64,000 nt of DNA from Carallia brachiata (Eukaryota; Streptophyta; Magnoliopsida; Malpighiales; Rhizophoraceae): contig JADCRB010000025.1 in NCBI GenBank assembly GCA_021464245.1, positions 2,508,081 to 2,572,080 of the forward strand. Reading direction: 5' to 3'. Positions within the stretch are counted from its first letter, which is position 1, and each line of letters opens with the position of its first letter. The position numbers and the translations under genes are program-made. The notes under the pieces are model-generated. The model searched no databases. It worked only from the letters and a program-made list of their open reading frames with translations, and was not told the DNA's origin. Below are positions 38,466 to 50,408 of this stretch, piece by piece.

Positions 38466-40839
38466 TTACATTTTACTAGCAGGAGTAAAGTACTTGGTAT
38501 GACGGCCCTGAGCAATAATTTTTCCAGTGGTTTTCTTCCTGAATTCCACACTGGCAACTGCAATAGCCTTACCAACACGTAGATTCTTTGCTTCTATCTC
38601 AATTTCTTCCTGGATCAACAGAAATATACATGAATAGCTCGCTCACGTCATCTATGCGTAAATGACTTTAACTGCTTTAAGGCACATCATTAGTTTCGCA
38701 GCAAGCATGACCATTATATTCGTATTTTTTACATGCCTGGAGCCACAACACATACACATCAAATGCAACAAAAACAATTTACACTGTATTTGAATAAAAT
38801 CTCAAGAAAAGAAGAAACTGGAGAAAAGGAAAGTGAAGGAAAGTATTATTACGAGAGATAAATTTTTCATCCTCTCTCATGTTTGAGAAGATGTGATGAG
38901 AAGAAGAAAAACTAAAAATTTCTTATTTGGGAAAAGGTAGAAAGTGATGAGAAAAAAAATATATCTATTTTACCCTCTATAAAAAAAATATTATATAATA
39001 TACAAAAAATATTTGATTTGTAAATTATATGTGAAATATTTGTATATATTTAGTTTAATAAGTTTATAATATTTGTAAATTTTTTTTTAATTTAATAAAA
39101 TTTTAGAGAATGTAGAGCTTTTTTTTATTTTAATTAAAATTGTAGTTATCAATAACTTTCCTCCCAAATCCTCCCTCTCAAAAACATTTCCCAAACGAGT
39201 ACTTATCGTTTTCCCTCTACTTTTGCCTCCCTCCCCTCCTTTTCCCCTCTCCCAAACATACTCTTAGAGTATCAACTTCTTGCTCATCAAAAAACTTGAA
39301 ACACACTATATTCCTAAAAAAGTAAATTGTTGCAAGAAAGATGCTGCCCAACATTACTTCTTCACACTTTGGCACAAGGAGCATAGTATGTCTGAAATAA
39401 ACATGGAAATCAAGACCCTGAACAAAATTGAGCAAATTTACACTAAGTAAATAACGTAGTTTTGATGCTGGCCACATAAATCTCCATTCTTTAGTTTCTT
39501 GAGGTGCTCCTATTTCTTTGTTAGGATTAGTTCTACCTGCTAATAGGTTTACTCTGAGTTATTCCAAAATTTCTAAATCAAAAGAAAATTCTTGCCTTAA
39601 CCACCTAAGATTAACGTAGTGTGGTTTCAAAGCAATCTACCTATTTGTACTCTTAATAGGGTTCAGCAACTAAAGGGAATTAAGATGTACTTTTTGAAAG
39701 ATGAAACATACTTTGCTGGCAAAGGAATGCAAGTATGAAGGAGCACAAGACAGACAGTGATTGGTACTGCTGGAGACACAAGTCAAAAACATTTGATAAT
39801 GCATTATGGTTAAAAGGAATATGTGCATATGTATTCATTGCTCTTCTTCATTAGTTGATCAAATTAAAGAACATATTCAATAAAATTTCTATAAAATAAA
39901 AACATGAAAGTGACCTGAAGAAGAAATTTTTAAAATTTTTAAATTCGATTGCTAGGGAAAACACGCACATCCTTAATTAAACTAGAACAAGCGAGCTAAA
40001 CAGAGTACAAACTGCATACATGAGATCAAAAACACAAGAAAGTGATCATTTTCCCAAAGCGGCAACGACAAGCAGGCCGCGATGCATGGTCTATGGAATT
40101 TTTGCAGACCATAGCACAGCATCATTAGAAAGGAGCCAGAATTAGGAATGGTGTATGCACCTCAAAAAAATCCTAATAAAACGAATCATCAAAAAGGAGA
40201 AGCATCATAAAAAACAAGTGTGCTGCAAATCATGTGAATGCAGGCCGATTGATTTCAGATGAGGTGGCTGGTTAGTGCATTTGTCAGACTAATTTCTAAT
40301 GAATAGAACCATCCGAAACATTAAGTTTCCTGCGAATCACCTTAAACTAAGACAACAAATCAGCAAAAACAATTGATCATTGCTTAATTTCGTTAACTTA
40401 CTTGAAAAGGAATATAAAAAGCATCAAACATATGCAGAGAGATAGAGAGAGAAATGAAAGAGGGAGAGACCCCATCAAGATAAGCAGCCTCCAAGAATGA
40501 AATGTTGATTTCCACAGAAACTGAGGGCTGCAGAGATTCGGTGTGTATTACGGCCGCCCCCACCAGGTCGACAAGCATAGCAGTGGCCCCACCGTGCAGG
40601 AAATTGCCATTGTTCTATAGTTAATAAGCCAGCAAACCCCCCAAAAAAAAAAACCAATCATTAATACCTGGTGTTAATTCTAAAAGACTACATCAAAAAT
40701 AGAATTAACAACAACGAATATGGCGCTTGAAATCAATTTCCGCCATTATCTATCTAGCATGGCATTTCATAAAAAATCCGAAAAGGCCAATTGGGTAACA
40801 GTCAAAATCAGTAATTTGAGACTGTGTAAGTTGGACTGC

Positions 40840-40881
<42 letters not shown>

Positions 40882-41118
40882 AGTAGAAGTGTAAAAAGCA
40901 CTAACCAGCAAACGCTGAGGGAGTTTAAGGGAACAAACGAGACGCCCTGATTCGATAAGATGAACAACAAGGCCTTCCACCACAAAGCGCTCGAAGAATC
41001 TGTGAGGCATTGATTCAATTGCAGTGGAAGAGAAGGAGGAGGAGGAGGAGGAAGCTGCGTTCTTGTTGTCATCTCTTCCCTTCTTCTCCAGCAATTTCCT
41101 CACTGCCTCCAATTCCAT
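38466..41118 (-). CDS. Hotdog-fold acyl-CoA thioesterase (ACOT13-like), copy 1
   Basis: Three exons (41118-40906, 40614-40471, 38609-38466), all in phase 0, give 166 residues, the usual size for this single-domain family. Exon 2 encodes NNGNFLHGGATAMLVDLVG, which contains the HGG signature and a following Asp used in catalysis by ACOT13-type enzymes. Exon 3 encodes EEIEIEAKNLRVGKAI and ends FTPASKM. ATG 41118 was chosen because it begins the MELEAV sequence shared with copy 2; the frame further upstream has only GTG. These enzymes hydrolyse acyl-CoA thioesters; the substrate and compartment cannot be told, and no clear targeting peptide is seen. A (GA)n run (40843-40878) lies in intron 1 and a MITE in intron 2. 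Copy 2 lies just upstream in the same orientation. Confidence 0.92.
38782..39263. mobile_element. PIF/Harbinger-like MITE in intron 2 of thioesterase copy 1
   Basis: TTA flanks the element at 38779-38781 and 39264-39266. The left end CACTGTATTTGAATAAAA and the reverse complement of the right end GAGTATGTTTGGGAGAGG are similar terminal inverted repeats. The 482-base element is AT-rich in the middle, purine-rich on the left and pyrimidine-rich on the right. It has no coding capacity, and intron position means the host gene is probably unaffected. Confidence 0.65.
40843..40878. repeat. (GA)n microsatellite in intron 1 of thioesterase copy 1
   Basis: About 18 uninterrupted GA units on the plus strand (CT on the gene strand), some 28-63 bases past the exon 1 donor. 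A shorter (GA)n run sits at the equivalent place in copy 2 (47622-47651). Confidence 0.95.
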
Positions 41119-43830
41119 TTTGCTTCCTTCTCCTCCCACTCACCTCTTCTCCCTCTCTCTCTCTTTAACTGACTTTGACTTGTCCCTATGTCGCATGATT
41201 TTCTTTAACAATTAAATCCGCTTCAAAAAAAAAAAAACAATTAAATCCAATTTTCTTTTTAATTTATCATTTAGAAGTTTATTTGGCATTATTATTTTTT
41301 TTGTTTTTTTTTGTTTTAAACGTCACTGATTAATCTGTATCGACCTGAGTAAAATTTCAAAGGGTGACAAAAGTTTCTCAATAAATATTTAACGCGACTG
41401 CATTTTAAAAAACTCAAATTCTAGATTTCTGATTAAGCGTTGACAGACTTTTATTATCCATACCAACACTTGTTGGTATTATTATCTTATTTTATTGTTA
41501 TTATTATTATTTTTTCAGAGACTATAGGAAGGCAGGAATGGCTGTCCCAGGAATTCGGATTGCTCTAAATGCATTTTATAATAATTAAATTTTTATATTG
41601 AACTAGTAGAAGAACATCTTCTTCGCTATTCTTGCTATTTAGTAAAAGTTAATAACAGTTCTTAAAATTTTGTAAAATTAGATATATATTTAGCTCTACA
41701 GTGCTCTTGAGTGCTCAATCTTTGTTCGAATGACAATCCCGGCGAATGATTTTGTCATTTGAACCACTTGCTCGGTGCTATTTGGTATAATTATAATCTG
41801 CACGTAAATTCCACAATATGAAAACAGTTTTTAAGAAATTCAATGAGCTTCATTAGTGGTCATCACCGGTGTTGCCAGAATTAACCTGGTTATCAAATTG
41901 AATAAACTAATAATTTAAAATTTAATCCATTCAATCAGTTTAATTGGTTAATTTGGTGGAATCGGTATTTAATTCTAGATATATATTATAGAAGTGATTG
42001 CAAAAATAATACTTATAAATGGTAGTTAGATATTAACCTTTTAGTTTCAAGGAATAAATTAAAATTTTTGATCAAATTTAGGACAATTGAAAATTTTAAT
42101 TACATTTAAGGTTTAAATCATAATTTATAATTAAATTTAAGGTCAAATTATAATTTTTGATATTTATTAATTTAGTTCGATTGGTCCAATCAGTTTAATT
42201 TTACTGGTTTTGACCAATCTAAAAACTGGACGTAAACCAGATATGAACTAAATCAAAATCTAGTTGGTTATTAATTGAATGTCGGTTCGATCAATTTTAA
42301 CAACTATGGTTCTCACTTTTATAAATTTCATGTCTCCTCTAGAATTAAAACTCATAAATTTAACATTTCTTTCTAAAATTAAAATTTGAAGTCTCTCAAA
42401 TAAAATCCCTTCCACAATTATAACATGAATCTCTAAAATATAACTTTTTTTTTTATTTGGAATTAAAAATTAATATCTCTAAAATAAAAATTTAAATTAT
42501 AATAATTGGAATGACTTTTAGGAGACAATATGAATATTTTCTTCTATTTTTTGATAGTATCAAGAAATCCTCAATATGATTTTCCTGTTGCTTAATGCAA
42601 AAAGGAAAAGAGAGAGAGAGGACAGAGAGAGAGAGAGAGAAATTCACTAATTTTGCATCCTAACAAAAATTTTATTTCATATTAATTTGTTATGAATTTC
42701 GTATTTAGCACAAACACCTTTCCTGTGGTCTTAATTTAAGTATGTTGTTAATCTAATGCACTGTTTGATTTTATCGTTGCTAGTTGTTGTTACCATTTTT
42801 GTTAATTATTTTTTTATTGTTGTTATTATTGATTTTAGCATGAATACCTTTCCTTTTGATTTTTAAAATGAAATGAATTTCATTAAATTAATGCTGTTGA
42901 TTGTTGTTGTTAAAATAGGGGAATGACTATTTAATATATTATGTTTAAATTTTAAAATTTAACTATAAAGCTTTTTGTAAAACAAAAAAAAAATTGAGAT
43001 TCTATTTTTTATAAAAAATATTTAATTTTTTACCCAACTTTTTATTATTATTTAGAAAATTTAAGAAAAGAAAAACAATTACAGAAGGAAAGCAAAAATG
43101 AAAATAAATCAACATATCCCCAAAGAAAAAAAAAGAAAGATGATGATCAAAGATATTATGGAGTTTCAAACCTATCACAATCACTCACGTGGTTAATCTT
43201 GTAAAATATTAAAATAATACAGTGAAAAAACTAAGCTATTACTATTGCAAGTAATTTAGTCAAGAAAAATGCTACTAGCTATTATTTCTCTTAAAAAGTA
43301 ACCTGGTGTTTCTTTTCGAATCAGCTGTTATTTGAAATAAAAAACAACTTCAACAACAAAACAAAAAATTTAACGAAACACACTTTCCCAGAGTCTTTAA
43401 AATGAAATGCTTGCATCGCCTAAAAGCTTAACGAAACGTTCCCTAAACTACCACTAGTTTAATGATGAGACGGATAATAACCCTGCCAACTTACTGCATC
43501 CTGACGCGAGGAAGACATCCAGCAAACACAATCATACAGAGCAAATATACCAAAACAACAAAAAAAAAGGAGAAAACTAGGCAAATTCTGTTGCCGTAAA
43601 CAATATAGAATCTAAATATTGTTATTTGACCAACTTTTGCTGCCTCAATTTGAATAAATTTGATCATATTCTGTTTTTAGGAGACACGTCTTTGACTATC
43701 CACCAAGGCACTGAATTGGTCTGGTTATTGGTCTTAAAAAAAAAAGGAATTGGTCGGGTGAGGGAATTATATCATAATAATAACAACAATATAAAAAAAA
43801 GATCCATCATCATGAGGATTAAAAGGCCTT
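41119..43830. other. Spacer between the two thioesterase genes
   Basis: It includes the promoter of copy 1, then AT-rich sequence with no supported gene. A GA-rich microsatellite lies at about 42610-42641. A segment near 42760-42800 resembles the left end of the Tourist-like MITEs (CACTGTTTGATTTTATCGTT), but no right end was found. Confidence 0.5.
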
Positions 43831-46800
43831 TCACAATTTACTGGAAACAGCAAGGTACTTGGTATGACGGCCCTGAGCAATAATTTTCCCAGTTGCCTTG
43901 TTCCGGAACTCAACACTGACAACTGCAATAGCCTTGCCAACGCGGAGAGTCTTGGCCTCGATCTCAATTTCCTCCTGAATGAACATCAACAGGAAAACTT
44001 ATATGCTTGCATGCTTAAACAGCTTGTAACATCAATTATGTATGAGTCATTTTAACAAACTTTAAGGTGCATCGTGTTTTACAGCAACTACAAGCTCTAT
44101 ATGCATGACTGACCTGCAAGTATTTAGGTGAAAAGTTCTTTCAAGTAAGAGGAATCAACATACTCTTTGGAGGCATAAGATCTACCTTAAACGATAAGCA
44201 CATGCTGGAACAGGTTGCCCTTGTCCAGTCTTCACTTTTCAGACTAGGGTATGAAGACTATAGCATGTGAACAAGTAAAGAAAAAACTCCAATATTGGCA
44301 CAGCTAAAACTACGGGCAAAAATAAAAAATAGTTATCATGCAGTAATCTTTGGTCATGTGATCCAGATAATTATCCTGAAGTCATCTTTTGCAATATAAT
44401 CTAGGGTCTTCAGCTTCCTTAGATGGCATTTTTATTTTTCATTGTAAATTATATTTGTTGACACATGCATGCTTACGCATTATATTGCACAATTTCAGTT
44501 TGTCTGAGCTAAATATGACTGCATAAATAAAGTGTTTTAGTAAAGTAATCTGTTGTAGGGATTTAATGCCAAGAGCATACTGTTGAGTTTTAGATTCGTT
44601 AACACCGTGGTTGGTTGTGGGAAATACCCATTTGGGCCCATCAGTGTTTCGGTGGTGGGTTTGCCTATATGCAAGAGGTTGCATGAGGTATTCAAACGGG
44701 ATTACTTCGACCTTGGCCCATAAATGCAATGACCGATATATCCGCAATGCATGTTTTTTTTGTGTTCCAAACAAACAAAAAAAACATAAAGTAATCTGTT
44801 TATTTGTACTTGCGATGGGCTAGAAACTCGGCAACTTGGGCTGTCATGATTTATAAATCCAAGGATGAACAAATTCGTGGCAAAGGAATGGATAAATTAG
44901 CAAAGAATAAGGTATGAAGGAGCACAGGGAGAGATAAAAAAAGGATTCTTAAACTGGTAAAAACATACAAAGACTAATATGGATTTGAAGAAGTTAAATT
45001 CAGCGCCCTGGAAGCTCATTGAAAACCCTGTAGTCAATTCATTGAGCAAAATATGCCCAAGAAGATGCAGGAAGTACATTAATGTCTCCATGTCAATTTA
45101 CTAAACAAACCTGTCTTGAAGGAAATGCATGCATTATGCCTGCTTGAAGAAAAATGTTAGAGCTTTAAGCTCCTACCCTAGTGGTTTAGGGAACGTAACC
45201 ACATCAAATCCTGACTCGCATCTTTTTCCCAATAACATGTGTTATCCCCTCGATTAGGGTATCAAGGGTCGGGTCAAAGCCATCGGTCTCAGTGGCCTTA
45301 AACTAGCATACATGCATCTGTTAGAATCCCAAGTCGCCAGTAATCTTCTTTTTAAAAAATATAACAAAATGGAAACCGAGGCCCCAACAATGGGAGAAGA
45401 AAAGAGATGACCAGGAATGGGCTTTTCTTTCACTTGCAGAGGACCTAGTGTAATTACAGCTAAAATCGAGTTATATTTTTTGCTCTTGAGCATTAAAACA
45501 GGTTGGGCTCCCCAAGTCGGGAACTCAGGAAGAGTGCAGCAAGAAGAATTTAACACTTATCAAGATATTCCAGCACGGTAATACCAAAAATTTGAAAAAT
45601 GAACTGAAGGCATACGATTTTAGTAAATCCTCCATTTGTTCTTTTCAAGAAGGTTTCTCAGTGGAAAACCATCTGCAAAGTGCAACAAACAAAAACAAGG
45701 AAAGTGATGACATTAACCCATAGCTTGCGCAAAATCTCCCCAAATCCTGCATAATACAACCCATGGCCTACTCTAGGAGGACATGTCATTGAGCAAAATT
45801 TGACTTCACAAATGAGAAAAGGACAATTGAAATGGTTAACATCCCCTTTAAGGACCTATAAGACTGATGTAATATATCTTAAATCAAAAGTTAAGGTTGA
45901 ATGTATCATCTTATCTTTAGTTGGCTACCAATTTGGTTTATTAAATTTATGGAAAGGATAGTATTCACTTTTTCAAATTTCTCACGAGGAAAATCACTTT
46001 TTTTTCTTTCTGTGTTTTCTTTTTGTTCCTCAAGCACTGCTCTAGCCTTGCATAGGGAACAAAAGCCATCTCAGATCATGAAGCATGGCAAACAATTGTT
46101 AATGGGGCAAACAAATATTATTAAGAAATCCAGCATAACCAAACCTAAACTGGTTCAGAAACCAACTAAGTAAACCTTTTGCTGAGTTAGGAAAAAGTTA
46201 TAGAATTTTGACTTGAATCCAATAAAGAGAAGAGAAGTTGAAATTCAACATAAGAATCATGTTAAGTCCATAAAACTTGTGCACAAAAAAGGACACTATT
46301 TGTTTTGGCAGCTACACCGTCGCTCACAAGTCATCAACTGTTGGCATAACCTAAGACTACCTAGGAACCTGGCTCAAGTCCAAAATGCATTTCAACTAAG
46401 TTGTGGCATACTAATCATCAGAAAGAGGTACCCACCAATTCAAAACACAAGCAACTTAAAAGCCTCAAAGGAAGAAGTGCAAGATTAGTAGGTAAATCGG
46501 TAAGACTTAAGCTTAAATCCATGCAAAGGATAGTATTCACTTTTTAAATTTCTGAAGAGAAAAATCACTTTTCTTTTCTTTTTGTTTCTCAAGAGCTCCT
46601 CTAGCCTTGGATAGTTAATAACAGCCATCTCAGATCACGAAGCATAGCAAACAAATTTTATTGGAACAAACTAAAAATCTTAAGAAATCTAGCATAACCA
46701 AGCCTAAACAGGGTACATATTAGTTGGATAGTAAAATCAACCAAGTAAACCTCATGCTATGTCAGCTGGACTAAAGATAGATTTTTTACTCGAATCTAAT

Positions 46801-47617
46801 AAAGATTAGAGGACACACAAGTTTAAGTTAATGAATGATGGTTAGTCCATGAAAACTACATACAAAAAGGGACCCTATTTGTTTTGCCAGCTACAACAAC
46901 TGTCAGTTACCGGTCATCAACAATTGGCATAACATAACACAAATGAGGAACCTGGATAAAGTCCAGAATGCATTTCATCTAGTAACTGACATACCATTCA
47001 CCCAAAAAGAGATATCCACCAATTTAAGACATAAGCAACTTATAAGCCTTAAAGGAAGAAGCACAAGACTTAGTAGTTAGTAAAATACACATGCTTAAAA
47101 GTCATCTCTGATTGGACTCGTATCTAAAAAGAGACGAGAAGTACAGCAACAGCAACAGCAACTGGTAACTTGGTCATAACAAAAGGAACATGAGAATGAG
47201 AGAGAGAGCGAGGACAAGGAGCGATACCCACATCAACATAAGCAGCATCCAAGTATGAAACATTGATTTCCACTGAAACTCCAGTCAGCTGGTCTCCAAT
47301 AACCGTATGTATTACGGCAGAGCCCACTAAGTCGACAAGAGTAGCAGTGGCTCCGCCATGCAAGAAATTGCCAGCATTCTTGGCAGCAAATTTGATATCA
47401 GCAAGTCCATCAAAGTTAAAAAAAAAAAAACACCCCAATAATCAGTATTAGCTTCTGAATTAAATTACATTAAAAAAATTAAAAAAAAGGAAACTTTTTG
47501 TGCGTAAATATAGAAAGCAATAAACTTTCAGGGCATAAAACTTGAGGAACTGGGAAGGATCAATAGCCGTGCGAAATTCAGTCAATTGGGTTCGTAAAGT
47601 TCATTTCTGTAAGACTC

Positions 47618-47653
<36 letters not shown>

Positions 47654-47876
47654 GCATTTGTAGATAAGTAACTAAAGTCTAAAAACTAACCAGAAGGCGA
47701 TAGGGGACTTTGAAGGAACAGAGGAGACGGCCAGGTTGGATAAGATCAACGTGAATACCATCCATCATAAAGCTTTCAAAGAATCTGAGAGGCATTGATT
47801 CAATTGTAGAAGCGTTCTTGTCATCATCTCCTTTGTTTTCCTTCTCCAGAAATCGCCTCACTGCCTCCAATTCCAT
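43831..47876 (-). CDS. Hotdog-fold acyl-CoA thioesterase (ACOT13-like), copy 2
   Basis: Three exons (47876-47691, 47378-47232, 43974-43831) in phase 0 give 158 residues. Exon structure and sequence match copy 1 closely. Exon 2 encodes NAGNFLHGGATATLVDLVGS, including the HGG signature and the Asp; exon 3 encodes EEIEIEAKTLRVGKAI and ends LAVSSKL. Relative to copy 1, the Ser-rich insertion in exon 1 is missing and the loop after AVIHT differs (VIGDQLTG against ESLQPS). Intron 2 is long (about 3.26 kb) because it has gained a SINE (44555-44786) and an internal tandem duplication (45953-47100). Poly-C tracts lie just upstream. The copies are a head-to-tail tandem pair with both frames open, so both may be functional, possibly with diverged expression or substrate. 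Confidence 0.92.
44555..44786 (+). mobile_element. SINE in intron 2 of thioesterase copy 2, with 14-base TSD
   Basis: A 232-base insertion flanked by identical TAAAGTAATCTGTT at 44541-44554 and 44787-44800. Its body aligns with the SINE at 22616-22924 (both share TTCGTTAACAC and CCCATCAGTG in order), but the A and B boxes are not recognisable, suggesting a 5'-truncated copy. It ends in an A-rich tail. Confidence 0.8.
45953..46524. repeat. Intronic direct repeat, unit 1
   Basis: About 572 bases in intron 2 of thioesterase copy 2, followed at once by a diverged second copy. Shared landmarks are AAAGGATAGTATTCACTTTT at the start, GCCATCTCAGATCA in the middle and GGAAGAAG(T/C)(G/A)CAAGA at the end. 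The short ORFs at 45901-46173 and 46213-46488 lie in it but are not conserved in unit 2, so they are not genes. Confidence 0.8.
46525..47100. repeat. Intronic direct repeat, unit 2
   Basis: Second unit of the tandem duplication that starts at 45953, with the same landmarks in the same order and small indels. It lies upstream (in gene sense) of unit 1 within the same intron. Confidence 0.8.
47622..47651. repeat. (GA)n microsatellite in intron 1 of thioesterase copy 2
   Basis: About 15 GA units at the same relative position as the run in copy 1, about 40-70 bases past the exon 1 donor. The shared position suggests it predates the gene duplication. Confidence 0.95.
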
Positions 47877-47897
47877 TTCTCTCTTTTCCGCTCCACA

Positions 47898-48033
47898 CCC
47901 CCCCCCCCCTTTCGCTTCCCTCCTTCCTTCCTTCGAGTCGGTCACTTTTTTTTTTTTGTAATTTTATTTTAATAATCGAAATTGACTCTTTCGCCTCCCC
48001 GTTATTACAATTCCCCCCCCCCCCCCCCCCCCC
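47898..48033. repeat. Two poly-C tracts upstream of thioesterase copy 2
   Basis: Twelve C at 47898-47909 and 21 C at 48013-48033 on the plus strand, that is, poly-G on the gene strand, 22 and 137 bases upstream of the start codon. Long poly-C is rare in AT-rich plant DNA. It may be structured (G-quadruplex or i-motif) or partly a sequencing artefact in length. Confidence 0.9.
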
Positions 48034-48589
48034 TTATTATTATTTTTTAAAAAAAAATTTACAGCGGCACCAGGTGCTATGTCGTTTTACAACAATCTTA
48101 TCCAACAGTATATTCATTTTACGAGTCATAAATTTTTATAATTTTTTTTAATTTTTTAAAAAATTTTATTTGAATTCTAAATTTTTGTGATTTCGTATCA
48201 AATTAGTCTATTTATTAACAAAAGATGATCAATATATTAAAAAAATAATTTTAATTTTATAAAATTTATTTAAAAAAAGGTTAAATAGACTAATTGAAAA
48301 TTATTTCTATCAAAAAGTATATACTTTGCATATTTAATTCGTATATTTATTGATTAAAAAAAATATTTTATGTGTATATTTATTGATAAAAAAATATCTA
48401 ATTCATTTATTTGATCTTTTTTTTAATAATTTTCATTAATTTAAACTTATTTATTAATAGATTGACAATTTTTCATAAATAAAAGGATTAATTTAATAAA
48501 AAATTAAAAAATTTAATACTTAAATGAAATGTTAAAAATGTTTAGGACTTATATAAAAAAAAAATGTAAAGATTTAGAATTAAAAAATT
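48034..48589. other. AT-rich spacer
   Basis: Very AT-rich sequence without a supported gene, lying between the thioesterase promoter and the segmental duplication. Confidence 0.5.
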
Positions 48590-50150
48590 ATATATCTTTT
48601 ATAATGTTTGCATATTGTCAATCGTAAGCAAATCTTATGAACTTCCAATCTTCTTTTTTTAAATGACCCCATCCTATGAATTTTAATATGGTGCTACCTA
48701 GAGCCCACACTTTCATTAATAATCACCATTTTCTTTTTTACAATTTTCTTAGTTAGGCTTATTAGTGAGAATGACTGGGTAGCAGAAAGCTTTGAAACCT
48801 GATCAAAAAAAAAAAGAAAGCTTTGAAACGTTAATCAAAAGCTCTGTCTAAGCATCAAACTAAACGCAACGCATTATATGTGTTGGAAAAATAATAAAAT
48901 ATAGTTATCTATGAATACAACGTTAGGGAATGAAGTTGTTGGAGATCAGTGGCATTAAGCGTTGGAATAATTGATTTGTAATTTAAGAATCTGGTTCTTC
49001 TCTCCTTAATTGCGTTCTTTAGCCTATTTCTGAAAGGACAATTAAAATATTGTTTCCTGCCCTTTTGTTTTTCCTTGTCTGGCTCGTCCTTCGACTGTGT
49101 TATTACTTGAATATATCATTGGAACTTGTATTCTAATCATTAATTCTGTCATTAATTCATCATTTTTTTGGGTCATTAATTCATCATTGAGTAGTTGAGT
49201 ATGAATGAAATCTTCCAAGTTGATTAAAAATAAAAAAGGCACTAAATGTTGGAGAGTGGCATCTTTATCTTTTTGTAGGCCAAGCTTAATAAGCCTTTTA
49301 CGTATGTAACCACAAGAAACACAAGTTTGAAACTCTAAATTCTAATGCTTGTCTCTAAAACATTCTGTATTATGTTCTCTTCAATTTATTTAAAGAAAAC
49401 AAAACATTCGGTTAGACCGGTTAAATCCGCCACTATAAATTTGATTCTGACCCTTATTATTACCTTCCATAAGGCAGCATTAGCAGTGTTCTATTCCCTG
49501 TACTCAAATTGTCAGCTCCAAAATTGAGGGTGGTGTTTCCTGGTATTAATCGAAAACATGGCAAGGCTCCTTCAATTCTCTTTGGCAAGTATGGCACATA
49601 TTGTTGTTGTTCAGCTTTTGTTCATTGGCAGTGGCACAACAATCTGGGTCTGGGACTGCAGTGTTCTATAACAGTGACAAACTCGTTCGTAAGCATCACG
49701 ATAAATCATCTGATCTGTAACAGTAGTGGATTAGAGGCGCATGATGCATATATAATAGTTTACAAAAATTAATTTATTAATTTTATCACTTGTATGCAGC
49801 TTCTGCATGTAATGGGAATGAGGATAAAGGACAATTTGTTGCTAGAGTGAAGAAAGACCTCTTCAAAAATGGTACCATCTGCGGACAAAAGTACGAACTG
49901 ACTTATGGGGAAAGTCCGTAAAAGTAGAAATTGTAGACCAATGCACTGAAAAAGGGAAAGATAAATGTCACACCTTTGTTCTTACAAAGCATGCATTTGC
50001 TCAACTTGCAGATCCCGCTCTGAATGTCATAGCTGTCTCTTACAAACGAGTAAGCACTATGGACCTCTTCATTTTCCTTTAAATTTGATGAAAAAAATGG
50101 ATTTATGATTTCATTTTTTTTAAGGGATTTCATTAATTAAGATATAAAGT
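48590..50150. repeat. Segmental duplication, copy A (EG45-like locus)
   Basis: About 1.5 kb that aligns with 55320-57000 in the same orientation. Landmarks in order include AGAGCCCACACTTTCATT (near 48699 and 55460), TTTCTGAAAGGACAAT (near 49028 and 55910), the EG45-like exons, and CGAGTAAG(C/T)ACTATGGAC after the exon 2 homology. Copy B has an extra SINE. Confidence 0.85.
49558..50082 (+). pseudogene. EG45-like domain (plant natriuretic peptide/expansin-fold) pseudogene, copy A
   Basis: Two exons (49558-49688 and 49800-50082) around a GT-AG intron. Exon 1 starts MARLLQFSL, a signal-peptide-like opening, but the mature part (AQQSGSGTAVFY, then SDKLVRK) is in another frame. Exon 2 encodes SACNGNEDKGQFVARVKKDL and ICGQKYELTYG in frame; a one-base loss near 49908 then brings an early stop. 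The remaining family sequence (IVDQC, HAFAQLADPALNVIAVSYKR) continues in a shifted frame. EG45-like proteins are small secreted double-psi beta-barrel proteins related to expansins without the binding domain; some act as natriuretic-peptide-like signals. The lesions make a working protein unlikely. Confidence 0.8.
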
Positions 50151-50408
50151 GGATGCTGGTTAAATCTCGTATTTTGATTTTATAATTCAAAATACCAAGT
50201 TACCTTCAATACTGTAGGACCTTAGGATGCCGTGCAAGGGACATTGTCTAAATCCTTGATCCCGTTTTTAGTTATGTCAAAAAATAGATTAATTCTTTGT
50301 TCTTAATTTCATCGGTGTATCCTTCAACACTTTGTTGGCTTTCGTTGATTTGGTGAAATGGTTATGTACGTATGCAGACACTCTAAACTGCATCAAACTA
50401 AACAAGGG

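Noticed and set aside
45160..45340. Possible SINE with weak A/B-box-like sequences
   Set aside because: The box matches are poor and neither an A tail nor a target duplication was found.
45901..46488. Two ORFs of about 90 codons in the thioesterase intron
   Set aside because: They lie in one unit of an intronic tandem repeat and are not kept open in the other unit.
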